Assembly (NCBI GenBank): GCA_016841825.1 | Contig: JAENYK010000004.1 | Span: 248,001 to 312,000 of the forward strand | Length of the DNA stretch: 64,000 nt | Direction: 5' to 3' | Source of the DNA: Halothermothrix sp. | GTDB taxonomy: Bacteria; Bacillota; Halanaerobiia; DY22613 | Part shown: positions 52,684 through 60,360 of the stretch, piece after piece | Layout of the letters: the number at the start of each line of letters is the position of its first letter | Position numbering within the stretch: the first letter of the stretch is position 1 | The notes under the pieces: model-generated | Seen by the model: the letters and a program-made list of their open reading frames with translations, nothing else | Told to the model about the DNA's origin: nothing | Databases searched by the model: none | Translations under genes and position numbers: made by a program

Positions 52684-53895
52684 TTAAGATTTCGGCATCT
52701 CCCGGGAAAATCCTCCTTTTAGCTCTTCTAGAATTGTCTCGACCATTCGTTCAATAGCTCCCCGCGGACCCATTCGCTCTTTACCAATCTGGCCCATCTT
52801 CTGATACCTTTCAATATCATGCAGAATAACCAGAATCTCAGTGGCTATCTTCTCAGGAATCGGTTCAACTACTGATATACTGTCATCTAAAAGTTTCTTC
52901 TGAGCCTTTATAAAACTCTTTTGAACCTGTGGCCCCGCTCCCCGAAACGTCACTACTGGTTTACCCAGCCCCACTGCCTGTTCATTGGCTGTTCCAGCCA
53001 ATCCAATAAATATATCACTTCTAGCTAAAATATCTCCAAAACATTTCCTACTGACCTTAATTTGCACTCCAGTAGGAGATGTTAAAATTGCGTTAACTCC
53101 TATCTCTTCCAGATCGGGAGTGTAATTCATCATCCAACCTACTTCATTAATCCTTCGTTCCAAATGTTCTAAAGATAACTGAGGCGCTAAAGATAAAAGA
53201 TATGCCATCTCTTCCACCTTTAATCCTTCTAGATATTCCACTACCTTCAAGATTGTCGGCATCTCATCATAAGCACCTTCTCTACTTCCCGGAAGAATAC
53301 CCACTACCCTGACATCTTCACTGATTCCAAAATTTTTACCCATTATTTCAAAACTATCCATCATGGCATTACCCACAAAGATAGCAGGAATTTTCGCAGC
53401 TAATAATACTTGACTGGTTTTTTCATCTCTTGGTAAAACCAAACTGGTATGTTTACGCATAATCCTTTTCTCAATAGCATAATGTCCACTAATATACTCG
53501 GATTTAGCAGTAGGGACAAAAATAATTGGTTTACGAACAAACAATCCGGCCAGGATTACCAATAATACATCTCCAACACAGATTACGACATCAATTTCTT
53601 TTCTTACCTGACGTAAAACCTTGATCTGATCATAAGTCTGACCCAATATTCCACCCTGCAAATCTTTTATAAAATTCCCCAAACTTAGGCGCATAAATCC
53701 ACCAGACGGCAGTCTCCTTAGTGGGCCTAAAAGTTTTACAGGTAAATTGCGATATGCATTACCTTCTCCAACAATTGGCAATACCCTAATCCATAAATTA
53801 CGTTCTTTAACAAATAATTCTCTTACCAGGGAAGCTCCAATTATATCTTCACCATGACCATTACTAAGGAATAAAATTGAACAAACTTCTGGCAT
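52684..53895 (-). CDS. Lipid-A-disaccharide synthase-related glycosyltransferase (TIGR03492 type)
   Basis: A 403-residue GT-B glycosyltransferase distantly like LpxB: LFLSNGHGEDIIGASLVREL, VGILPGSREGAYDEMPTIL, and the nucleotide-binding FIGLAGTANEQAVGLGKPVV. This subfamily occurs in cyanobacteria and diderm Firmicutes; its acceptor is not known. ATG at 53895 with GGAGG. It is separated by 180 bp from the next LpxB-like gene. Confidence 0.82.
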   Translation of the reverse strand: MPEVCSILFLSNGHGEDIIGASLVRELFVKERNLWIRVLPIVGEGNAYRNLPVKLLGPLRRLPSGGFMRLSLGNFIKDLQGGILGQTYDQIKVLRQVRKEIDVVICVGDVLLVILAGLFVRKPIIFVPTAKSEYISGHYAIEKRIMRKHTSLVLPRDEKTSQVLLAAKIPAIFVGNAMMDSFEIMGKNFGISEDVRVVGILPGSREGAYDEMPTILKVVEYLEGLKVEEMAYLLSLAPQLSLEHLERRINEVGWMMNYTPDLEEIGVNAILTSPTGVQIKVSRKCFGDILARSDIFIGLAGTANEQAVGLGKPVVTFRGAGPQVQKSFIKAQKKLLDDSISVVEPIPEKIATEILVILHDIERYQKMGQIGKERMGPRGAIERMVETILEELKGGFSREMPKS

Positions 53896-54076
53896 TACCA
53901 GACCTCCTTTATAAATACCATTTGATCAGGTGTTGAACACCAGGTAGAGTAATCTTTTTGAGGCATCTTATCTTACCTGACCATTATGTTCTCTTGATTA
54001 ATTTATGATAGCTGATGATAATTTTGTCCAATTGACTATTAAATTATCTCCTACAGATACTTTCCAAATAATAGCC

Positions 54077-55312
54077 TTAGTCGTTATTCTCTCCGGTCTG
54101 TTCAATATCTGTATTAATCTGTTCAATAATCAATTCTGCAACTTTTTCTGATTTATTAAAGTTTTGTAACTTCTCTTTTATCTGATAGATCTCTCCGTTC
54201 ATGACATGTAAAACCTGAGTAAATACTTGGTTCGGAGTTAACACTCCAATAAGTTCAGGTAAAATTTCTTCATTCTGATGCCGATTAACCGGGGAAACAT
54301 ATTTGAACTTTGGTAGAATTCTCGGTATCACAACTTTACGTTTTAACCAACCACCCAAACCCGGTATCGCCCCAATTATCCCAACTATGCCAGGTAAGGG
54401 GATTAATTCTGGCCAATTTAATGGCAAAACTACCAATGTAGGAATCTTCATCACTGCCAGTTCCACATTATTAGTTCCAGGTAAAGCCAGTACCAGATCG
54501 CTAATCTGCATTGTATTATAGGAAAGACCTTTATATATCCAGACAATCCATTCATTTAACTTAAGTTTAAACAGATCTCGATGCTCACTCTCAACAATCT
54601 CCCAATCAAATTCTTTAACTTTATAAAGTATGTCCTGTAGGTACTCAAGAGTAATAAATGGAGCCAAAGTTATGATAGGTGTTAATTTTCGTTCTGATAA
54701 AATCAACAATAAAGCTTTTAAAAAAAAAGGCAATGTCTCTCTAACCTCATAGGGCCTACTTCCCGGGAAAATATTTAAAACAAAATTATCCGTATCTAGC
54801 TGTAATTTTTCTCTCATAGCTGCAGCAGTGATATCTGGATTAATAGCATCTATCATCAAATCGCCAACCTGTCGAATAAGTTTCCGGGGAATCCCCTTAC
54901 GGTGCAATCTTTCAGTTACCTGAGTATCAGGTACAAAAAAAAGGCGAATAGATTTGGCATGTCCTGCTGCCCGTTCACTATAGGCATATACAGGATAGTT
55001 CAGTCTCTTACCCAAAAGAACTGCATGACCTAAATCTCCCCCCAAAAACAGAACAAAACCATTTTTCCCAGGACAAAACTCTCTGGGTTTACGACGAAAA
55101 ACAGCATACTTAATGTATGCCCTGGGACCTATAACCTGGTTGACCTCAGTAAAACTCTCTACAACAGGAGTCTCTCGCCCACTGGCAAAAGTACATGGAG
55201 GTATAAACACAGTTATTCTGGAATCAGGCCATTCCCTATGCAAAGCTTTGACCATTGGTTTAACCCAGGCAGAGACTTCTCCAGGACTATTGGTAGTTAA
55301 GATTATATCCAT
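54077..55312 (-). CDS. Second LpxB-like glycosyltransferase
   Basis: A 411-residue protein with GT-B features like LpxB: ILTTNSPGEVSAWVKPMVKAL at the N terminus, LNIFPGSRPYEV in the middle and LVLALPGTNNVELAVMKIPTLV near the donor site. It starts 14 bp after true LpxB and seems part of the lpx operon. The ATG at 55312 follows GAGGAAG by 8 nt; a GTG at 55318 is possible. The reaction is unknown; a sugar transfer in lipid A or a related glycolipid is likely. Confidence 0.75.
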   Translation of the reverse strand: MDIILTTNSPGEVSAWVKPMVKALHREWPDSRITVFIPPCTFASGRETPVVESFTEVNQVIGPRAYIKYAVFRRKPREFCPGKNGFVLFLGGDLGHAVLLGKRLNYPVYAYSERAAGHAKSIRLFFVPDTQVTERLHRKGIPRKLIRQVGDLMIDAINPDITAAAMREKLQLDTDNFVLNIFPGSRPYEVRETLPFFLKALLLILSERKLTPIITLAPFITLEYLQDILYKVKEFDWEIVESEHRDLFKLKLNEWIVWIYKGLSYNTMQISDLVLALPGTNNVELAVMKIPTLVVLPLNWPELIPLPGIVGIIGAIPGLGGWLKRKVVIPRILPKFKYVSPVNRHQNEEILPELIGVLTPNQVFTQVLHVMNGEIYQIKEKLQNFNKSEKVAELIIEQINTDIEQTGENND

Positions 55313-55325
55313 AGACACGTCTTCC

Positions 55326-56498
55326 TCACTTCCTCCTCCGGGCCAGCACATCTAAAATCATCTCAGCCACACGCTTGACAGCCCCTGTGGAACCCAGAGC
55401 CTGGCGAACCGCTGCCAGGTGTTGAGTCATCTGACCACAATAATCAGAGTCGTTGAGAATCTTCAGCCCTTCTTTAGCCAGATTCTCTCCCGTAACCTCT
55501 TTTTGTAAAAGTTCAGGTACAATCTCAGTACCAGCAATAATGTTGGGCAGACCAACATATTTGACCTTCACTAATAGTTTACCCAACCTATAAGTACTCC
55601 ATGATGTTTTATAAGCAATTACCATCGGCACATTAAGACAAGCCGCCTCTAGAGTTGCGGTTCCAGAAGCACACAAAATCATTTCTGAAGAATCCATAAT
55701 CTCATAAGCCTGTCCATCAACCAATTTGATAGGAAGCCCCCGACCTTTATTCTGTAATATTGATACTACCAGATCTTTTAAGGCAGGAGAAGCTATCGGC
55801 AGCAGATAGCTAAACTCCGGTCGTTCTCGATGAATTATCTGGGCAGCTTCCAACATGGGGGGCAATAGAGAAGTAATCTCACCCCTCCTACTTCCGGGTA
55901 ACAAACCAATAATTGGCTGTTCTACTGAAAGTCCCAACTTTTTGCGAAACTCTTCTTCAGTTAAGACAGGTGACACAAAATCCAATAATGGATGACCAAC
56001 AAAGGTAACATTGGCCCCTGCCTGCTCATAGACTGCAACTTCCATTGGAAAAACGGCAGCAATTCTGGCTTCATATTGAGCCATCTTCTTTGCCCGCCAT
56101 TTACCCCATACCCAGGCGGAAGGGCTAAAATAATTAACTACCGGAACACCCTTCTTTTGACCAATTTTAGCCATCTTCATATTAAAACCAGAATAATCTA
56201 CTAAAAATAATACATCTGGCTTACGTTCATCAATTTCTTCTGTCAACATATCCAATAATTGATAAAAATGACGCAAATGTTTTATTGCCTCTACAAAGCC
56301 AATAGTACTAATCTGGGTAGGATCATAAAGTATCTCTACCCCAGCTTTACGCATCTCTGCTCCACCCATTCCAAAAAAGACGACCTCTTCTCCCTCCTCT
56401 AAAGAACGGGTATTATACAATTTTTGAATCTCCTTAATCACCCGGGCAGCCTGCATATCGCCAGATACTTCTCCAGCAACAACCATGATTTTTGGCAT
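55326..56498 (-). CDS. lpxB: Lipid-A-disaccharide synthase LpxB
   Basis: Joins UDP-diacylglucosamine and lipid X into the lipid A disaccharide at the inner membrane. The 390-residue protein shows VVAGEVSGDMQAARVIK, FGMGGAEMRKAG, INYFSPSAWVWGKWR-like VVNYFSPSAWVWGKWRAKK, FVGHPLLD, LLPGSRRGEI and CASGTATLEAACLNVPMVIAYK. ATG at 56498 with GAGGTG 6 nt upstream; its region overlaps the lpxI end. Confidence 0.96.
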   Translation of the reverse strand: MPKIMVVAGEVSGDMQAARVIKEIQKLYNTRSLEEGEEVVFFGMGGAEMRKAGVEILYDPTQISTIGFVEAIKHLRHFYQLLDMLTEEIDERKPDVLFLVDYSGFNMKMAKIGQKKGVPVVNYFSPSAWVWGKWRAKKMAQYEARIAAVFPMEVAVYEQAGANVTFVGHPLLDFVSPVLTEEEFRKKLGLSVEQPIIGLLPGSRRGEITSLLPPMLEAAQIIHRERPEFSYLLPIASPALKDLVVSILQNKGRGLPIKLVDGQAYEIMDSSEMILCASGTATLEAACLNVPMVIAYKTSWSTYRLGKLLVKVKYVGLPNIIAGTEIVPELLQKEVTGENLAKEGLKILNDSDYCGQMTQHLAAVRQALGSTGAVKRVAEMILDVLARRRK

Positions 56499-56503
56499 TT
56501 CAC

Positions 56504-57310
56504 TCACCTCATCGCAATAACAACTATTCCCATCTCTCTGGCCAGTCTCAAAACTTCATCTTGTTGAATAAAAAAAGTCTTATCAGCTTCAACGACCAAT
56601 CCCCTGGCTCCGACACTCACCATATTTTGCATAGTAGTCAATCCTATCGTAGGGATATCAAAACGCAAATCCTGCTGAGGTTTACTAACCTTTGCAACAA
56701 TGACCCCCTGGGCCAGTTCTCCCCCCCGCAATATTGTCTGATCTGTCCCTTCAATGGCTTCAACCGCGATTATGGTTCCATCTTTGACAATCACTGTTTG
56801 ACCAATATCCAGACGTCCAATCTCTTTAGCCATCTTAAAACCATATTTCATGTCATCTAAAATCTCAGATCCAGGCTGTTGATCTGAAATTAACTGACCT
56901 TCTAAAGCCATATATTCATTCATAAAAGTAGTCTGCTCAATAAAAGTGATACCTTCTCTGGCCATCTCATTAACAATCGCCAGCAAAATAGCATCATCAT
57001 TCTTCTCCGGCAAGCCTTGCAAAAGATTCTGCAAACGTTGATCAATCTGTAATCCCAGAAACAATTGAGTCTTCTGAACCTTTCCCATCATCACAACCTC
57101 AGTGATTGTCTCAGCTTTCAAGGTTTCAATAATCCTATTTAGTTCACCTACACTTATCTGATGAATCGAATGGGAGAATTCGCTTAATAAATCTACTTCT
57201 GTAGCAGGAGTTAGAGCAATCGTTTCAACCTGTACACCCTGTTTAAAAGCACATTCAGCCCAAACCACAGGCAGCATACCTTCTCCGGCAATCAAACCAA
57301 TACGTCTCAT
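56504..57310 (-). CDS. lpxI: UDP-2,3-diacylglucosamine pyrophosphatase LpxI
   Basis: Hydrolyses UDP-diacylglucosamine to lipid X, replacing LpxH. The 268-residue protein has the LpxI (DUF1009) pattern: IGLIAGEGMLPVVWAECA, MMGKVQKTQLF, a TVIVKDGTIIAVEAIEGTDQ core and FDIPTIGLTTMQNM. ATG at 57310. Located between lpxA and lpxB, as in other diderm Firmicutes. Confidence 0.94.
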   Translation of the reverse strand: MRRIGLIAGEGMLPVVWAECAFKQGVQVETIALTPATEVDLLSEFSHSIHQISVGELNRIIETLKAETITEVVMMGKVQKTQLFLGLQIDQRLQNLLQGLPEKNDDAILLAIVNEMAREGITFIEQTTFMNEYMALEGQLISDQQPGSEILDDMKYGFKMAKEIGRLDIGQTVIVKDGTIIAVEAIEGTDQTILRGGELAQGVIVAKVSKPQQDLRFDIPTIGLTTMQNMVSVGARGLVVEADKTFFIQQDEVLRLAREMGIVVIAMR

Positions 57311-57320
57311 TTAACCCCTC

Positions 57321-58133
57321 CTAGCGGACAATACCGCGGGTGGCATTCCGCAAAAACCGCAAGAAATGTTCAATCTCAGGACTTGTTACCAGTTCCTGAT
57401 CCATCTTGTCAATAGCCTGAGAAATATTAAGCTCAGAGCGGTATAATATTTTGTAAGCTCGCTTAATCTCCTGTCTCACTTCCGGAGACAGCCCATTACG
57501 TCGTAAACCGACAACATTAATCCCGGCCACCCGTGCTGGATGTCCGTCAACAATAATGTATGGAGGAACATCTTTGACAACTTTAGTGTGTGCCCCAACC
57601 ATAGCCATCTTTCCGATTCGAACAAATTGGTGAACTCCTGTTAAGCCGGCAATCACAGCATGGTCTTCTACAATAACATGGCCCGCCAGATTAGCAGCAT
57701 TGGACATAATAATATAATTACTCAACTGACAATCATGGGCAATATGACAATATGCCATTAGCATATTATTATTTCCGATCCGGGTTTCGCCACCTCCACC
57801 TTCAGTACCTCTATTAATAGTAACATACTCTCTAATAGTATTATTATCTCCAATAAACAGGAATGATTTTTCACCATGATATTTTAAATCCTGTGGTTCC
57901 AATCCGATTGAAGCTCCATTAAATATTTTATTATTATTACCTATAGTAGTCCATCCATCAATCACAACATGTGGGCCAATAGTTGTATTATCTTTAATCT
58001 CTACATTAGGGCCGATTATAGAATAAGGACCAACTTCAACATTTCTACCAAGCTTGGCACCAGGATAGACAATCGCTGTATCATGAACTTTGGCAAGATG
58101 AACGATATTATCTTTCGTCTGTACTTTTTTCAT
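57321..58133 (-). CDS. lpxA: UDP-N-acetylglucosamine acyltransferase LpxA
   Basis: First acylation of lipid A synthesis. The 270-residue protein is a left-handed beta-helix of hexapeptide repeats (about 10-190) with the catalytic His in YCHIAHDCQLSNY and VHQFVRIGKMAMVGAHTKV, then a helical C terminus. ATG at 58133 with GAGGGGG. It follows fabZ by 55 bp. Confidence 0.96.
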   Translation of the reverse strand: MKKVQTKDNIVHLAKVHDTAIVYPGAKLGRNVEVGPYSIIGPNVEIKDNTTIGPHVVIDGWTTIGNNNKIFNGASIGLEPQDLKYHGEKSFLFIGDNNTIREYVTINRGTEGGGGETRIGNNNMLMAYCHIAHDCQLSNYIIMSNAANLAGHVIVEDHAVIAGLTGVHQFVRIGKMAMVGAHTKVVKDVPPYIIVDGHPARVAGINVVGLRRNGLSPEVRQEIKRAYKILYRSELNISQAIDKMDQELVTSPEIEHFLRFLRNATRGIVR

Positions 58134-58188
58134 TCTGCTTCCCCCTCGTATATGAACTAGAATATGTTTAATCTATATATCGATATAA

Positions 58189-58614
58189 TTATTTATCCAC
58201 AACTGTAAACATTAGTTCTCCCTGAGATACAACTTCATCATTAACCAGGGCACGACAGTTTACTTTCGCGACATTCCTCCTGAATTTGATCATCTCTCCT
58301 TCAATTCGTAGTTGATCTCCAGGTATGACCGGTTTACGAAATCTAACATTATCAATCCCAGTAAAATAGGGTACCTTGTCAGTGCTATTCTCATCTAAAA
58401 ACATAAAACCACATACTTGAGCCATAGATTCAACAATCATCACTCCCGGCATCACTGGGTGATTAGGATAATGTCCCAGGAAAAATGGTTCATTCATGGT
58501 CACACACTTAATCCCAACGACTTTCACACCTTTTTCCAATTCAATAATTCTATCAACTAATAAAAATGGATAGCGATGAGGTAGTGAATTCAAAATCTGC
58601 TTAATATCTAACAT
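58189..58614 (-). CDS. fabZ: 3-hydroxyacyl-ACP dehydratase FabZ
   Basis: Dehydrates 3-hydroxyacyl-ACP in fatty acid synthesis and competes with LpxA for substrate. The 141-residue hotdog protein has LPHRYPFLLVDRI and the active-site GHYPNHPVMPGVMIVESMAQ (His and Glu). ATG at 58614; its start overlaps the lpxC end by 7 bp. Confidence 0.96.
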   Translation of the reverse strand: MLDIKQILNSLPHRYPFLLVDRIIELEKGVKVVGIKCVTMNEPFFLGHYPNHPVMPGVMIVESMAQVCGFMFLDENSTDKVPYFTGIDNVRFRKPVIPGDQLRIEGEMIKFRRNVAKVNCRALVNDEVVSQGELMFTVVDK

Positions 58615-59456
58615 TTTTCTTCCTCCTGTAATGAAACAATTTTTTTCGAAAGTTGCGCATTCAAACTATGGCCTGATTTGATTCCAATAAAATGTCCCAA
58701 AACTCGTCCATTTACGGCTAAGTCACCGACCATATCTAAAACTTTATGTCGAACAAATTCATCCGGATATCTCAACGGGTTAACTGTACCTTTATCGTGA
58801 ATCAACACAGCATTATCAAGGCTGCCACCCAAAGCTAATCCGCGTTTATGTAAAACTTCAATCTCGCAGGCAAAGCCAAATGTTCTGGCCCTGGCAATCT
58901 CTGCATAAAATAAATCTTCTGTTATCTCGTAATCTGCATACTGTGTTCTGATTACCGGATGGTCATAAGATAAAGTATAGGTGATCCGAAAACCATCATA
59001 AGGCAAAGCAATCAAAGTAGCATCCTTTTCCCGTACATAAATAGGTCTAGAGATTTTAATATATTGCCTGGTTTCAGCCTGCTTCTGTAAACCGGCTTTT
59101 TTAAACAGGTCAAGAAAAATAATCGCACTACCATCGGTTACAGGAGGTTCTTCCGAATCAAGCTCAATAATTAAATTATCTATCCCCGCCATAGAAATCG
59201 CTGCCATCAAATGTTCAATGGTATGGATAGACCATTGTTCTTCGGTACAACCGATAGAGGTACACCTCCTGGTTGAGACTATATTATTTGCGTGCACTCT
59301 AAGTAATGGTTTGCCAGGTAAATCAACCCGGCAAAAGAGTATTCCTGAATTTTCTGGAGCGGGTAAACAGGTTATAGTAGCATCTTGGCCAGTGTGTAAT
59401 CCAATTCCAATATAGCTAATTGGTTGAGCAATTGTCTTCTGTAATTCCAACTCCAC
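58608..59456 (-). CDS. lpxC: UDP-3-O-acyl-N-acetylglucosamine deacetylase LpxC
   Basis: Zinc hydrolase for the committed step of lipid A synthesis. The 282-residue protein has QPISYIGIGLHTGQ, metal and catalytic residues in HTIEHLMAAI, HKVLDMVGDLAV and SGHSLNAQL. GTG start at 59456 with GGGGGG 5 nt upstream. First gene of the lpx operon, behind a SigH-type promoter. Confidence 0.96.
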   Translation of the reverse strand: MELELQKTIAQPISYIGIGLHTGQDATITCLPAPENSGILFCRVDLPGKPLLRVHANNIVSTRRCTSIGCTEEQWSIHTIEHLMAAISMAGIDNLIIELDSEEPPVTDGSAIIFLDLFKKAGLQKQAETRQYIKISRPIYVREKDATLIALPYDGFRITYTLSYDHPVIRTQYADYEITEDLFYAEIARARTFGFACEIEVLHKRGLALGGSLDNAVLIHDKGTVNPLRYPDEFVRHKVLDMVGDLAVNGRVLGHFIGIKSGHSLNAQLSKKIVSLQEEEKC

Positions 59457-59498
59457 TTAATCCCCCCCTCTCCGAATAAAAATCAAATTGACATAATA

Positions 59499-59528
59499 TT
59501 ATTCAATAATTTTATACCTATTTCCTGC
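59499..59528 (-). promoter_or_regulatory. SigH-type promoter of the lpx operon
   Basis: GCAGGAAAT, 12 nt, ATTGAATAA on the minus strand, about 40 nt before the lpxC GTG. Full match to RnAGGAwww/RnnGAATww. Confidence 0.78.
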
Positions 59529-59572
59529 TAATACTACAATATTTTTGACATATATTTTTACCTTTTAGTGAA

Positions 59573-60304
59573 TTAATGATATTCAATCATTTCTTTATAG
59601 CGTCTCCCTACCCAGGATTGGGGATTTTCAAAAATATTCTGTGGTGATCCTTCTTCAACAATAACCCCTTGATCCATCAAAACAATCCTGTTGGCAACTC
59701 TTCTGGCAAACGCAACTTCATGGGTTACAATTAACAGAGATTTATCCTTTTGAACTGTCAACTCTTCCATAACCTTTAACACTTCTCCTACCAAAATCGG
59801 ATCTAAAGAAGCTGTAGGTTCATCCAATAACATGAGGTCGGGATTTATAGCCAAAGCGCGGGCTATCGCTACTCGCTGCATCTGACCACCACTCAAATCA
59901 GCTGGTCGGGCATGGACAAAATCCCTAAGTTCTACCTGTTCTAGAACTTTTAAAGCCCTGGTTTCAGCCTGTTCTCTATCCCAACCCCATTTTACCAGTC
60001 CGAGCATTACGTTCTGTAATACGGTTAACCGATGAATCAGGTTAAAATTCTGAAAGACAAAACCCATATTTTTCCTCAATTCTAAGAGTTCTTTCTCTTT
60101 CAATTGATCAATTTCAATCCCTTTATATATAATTTTACCAGAATCAGGCTCTGTTAAACGGTTAATACAGCGGATCAGAGTGGATTTCCCACATCCACTC
60201 GGACCCATAATGACAACCGTTTCACCTGTAGCTACATTCAAATTAATACCTTTTAGGACTTCATGTGATCCATATGATTTTTTTAGATCAGACACTTTTA
60301 GCAT
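59573..60304 (-). CDS. ABC transporter ATP-binding protein
   Basis: A 243-residue ATPase with Walker A GPSGCGKSTLI, Q-loop FVFQNFNLIHRLTVLQNV, signature LSGGQMQRVAIARAL, Walker B LMLLDEPTASLD and H-loop VTHEVAFARRV. By sequence it resembles the amino-acid uptake (GlnQ) and LolD/MacB ATPases. The only membrane partner nearby is the 825-residue protein directly upstream (56-bp gap), and no binding protein gene is present, so an exporter or mechanotransmission role is more likely than uptake. Confidence 0.88.
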   Translation of the reverse strand: MLKVSDLKKSYGSHEVLKGINLNVATGETVVIMGPSGCGKSTLIRCINRLTEPDSGKIIYKGIEIDQLKEKELLELRKNMGFVFQNFNLIHRLTVLQNVMLGLVKWGWDREQAETRALKVLEQVELRDFVHARPADLSGGQMQRVAIARALAINPDLMLLDEPTASLDPILVGEVLKVMEELTVQKDKSLLIVTHEVAFARRVANRIVLMDQGVIVEEGSPQNIFENPQSWVGRRYKEMIEYH

Positions 60305-60360
60305 AGCACTCCCACTCTCTATATTCTCTTCTAAGAGTATTTTTACCTGTTCTCCAACAA

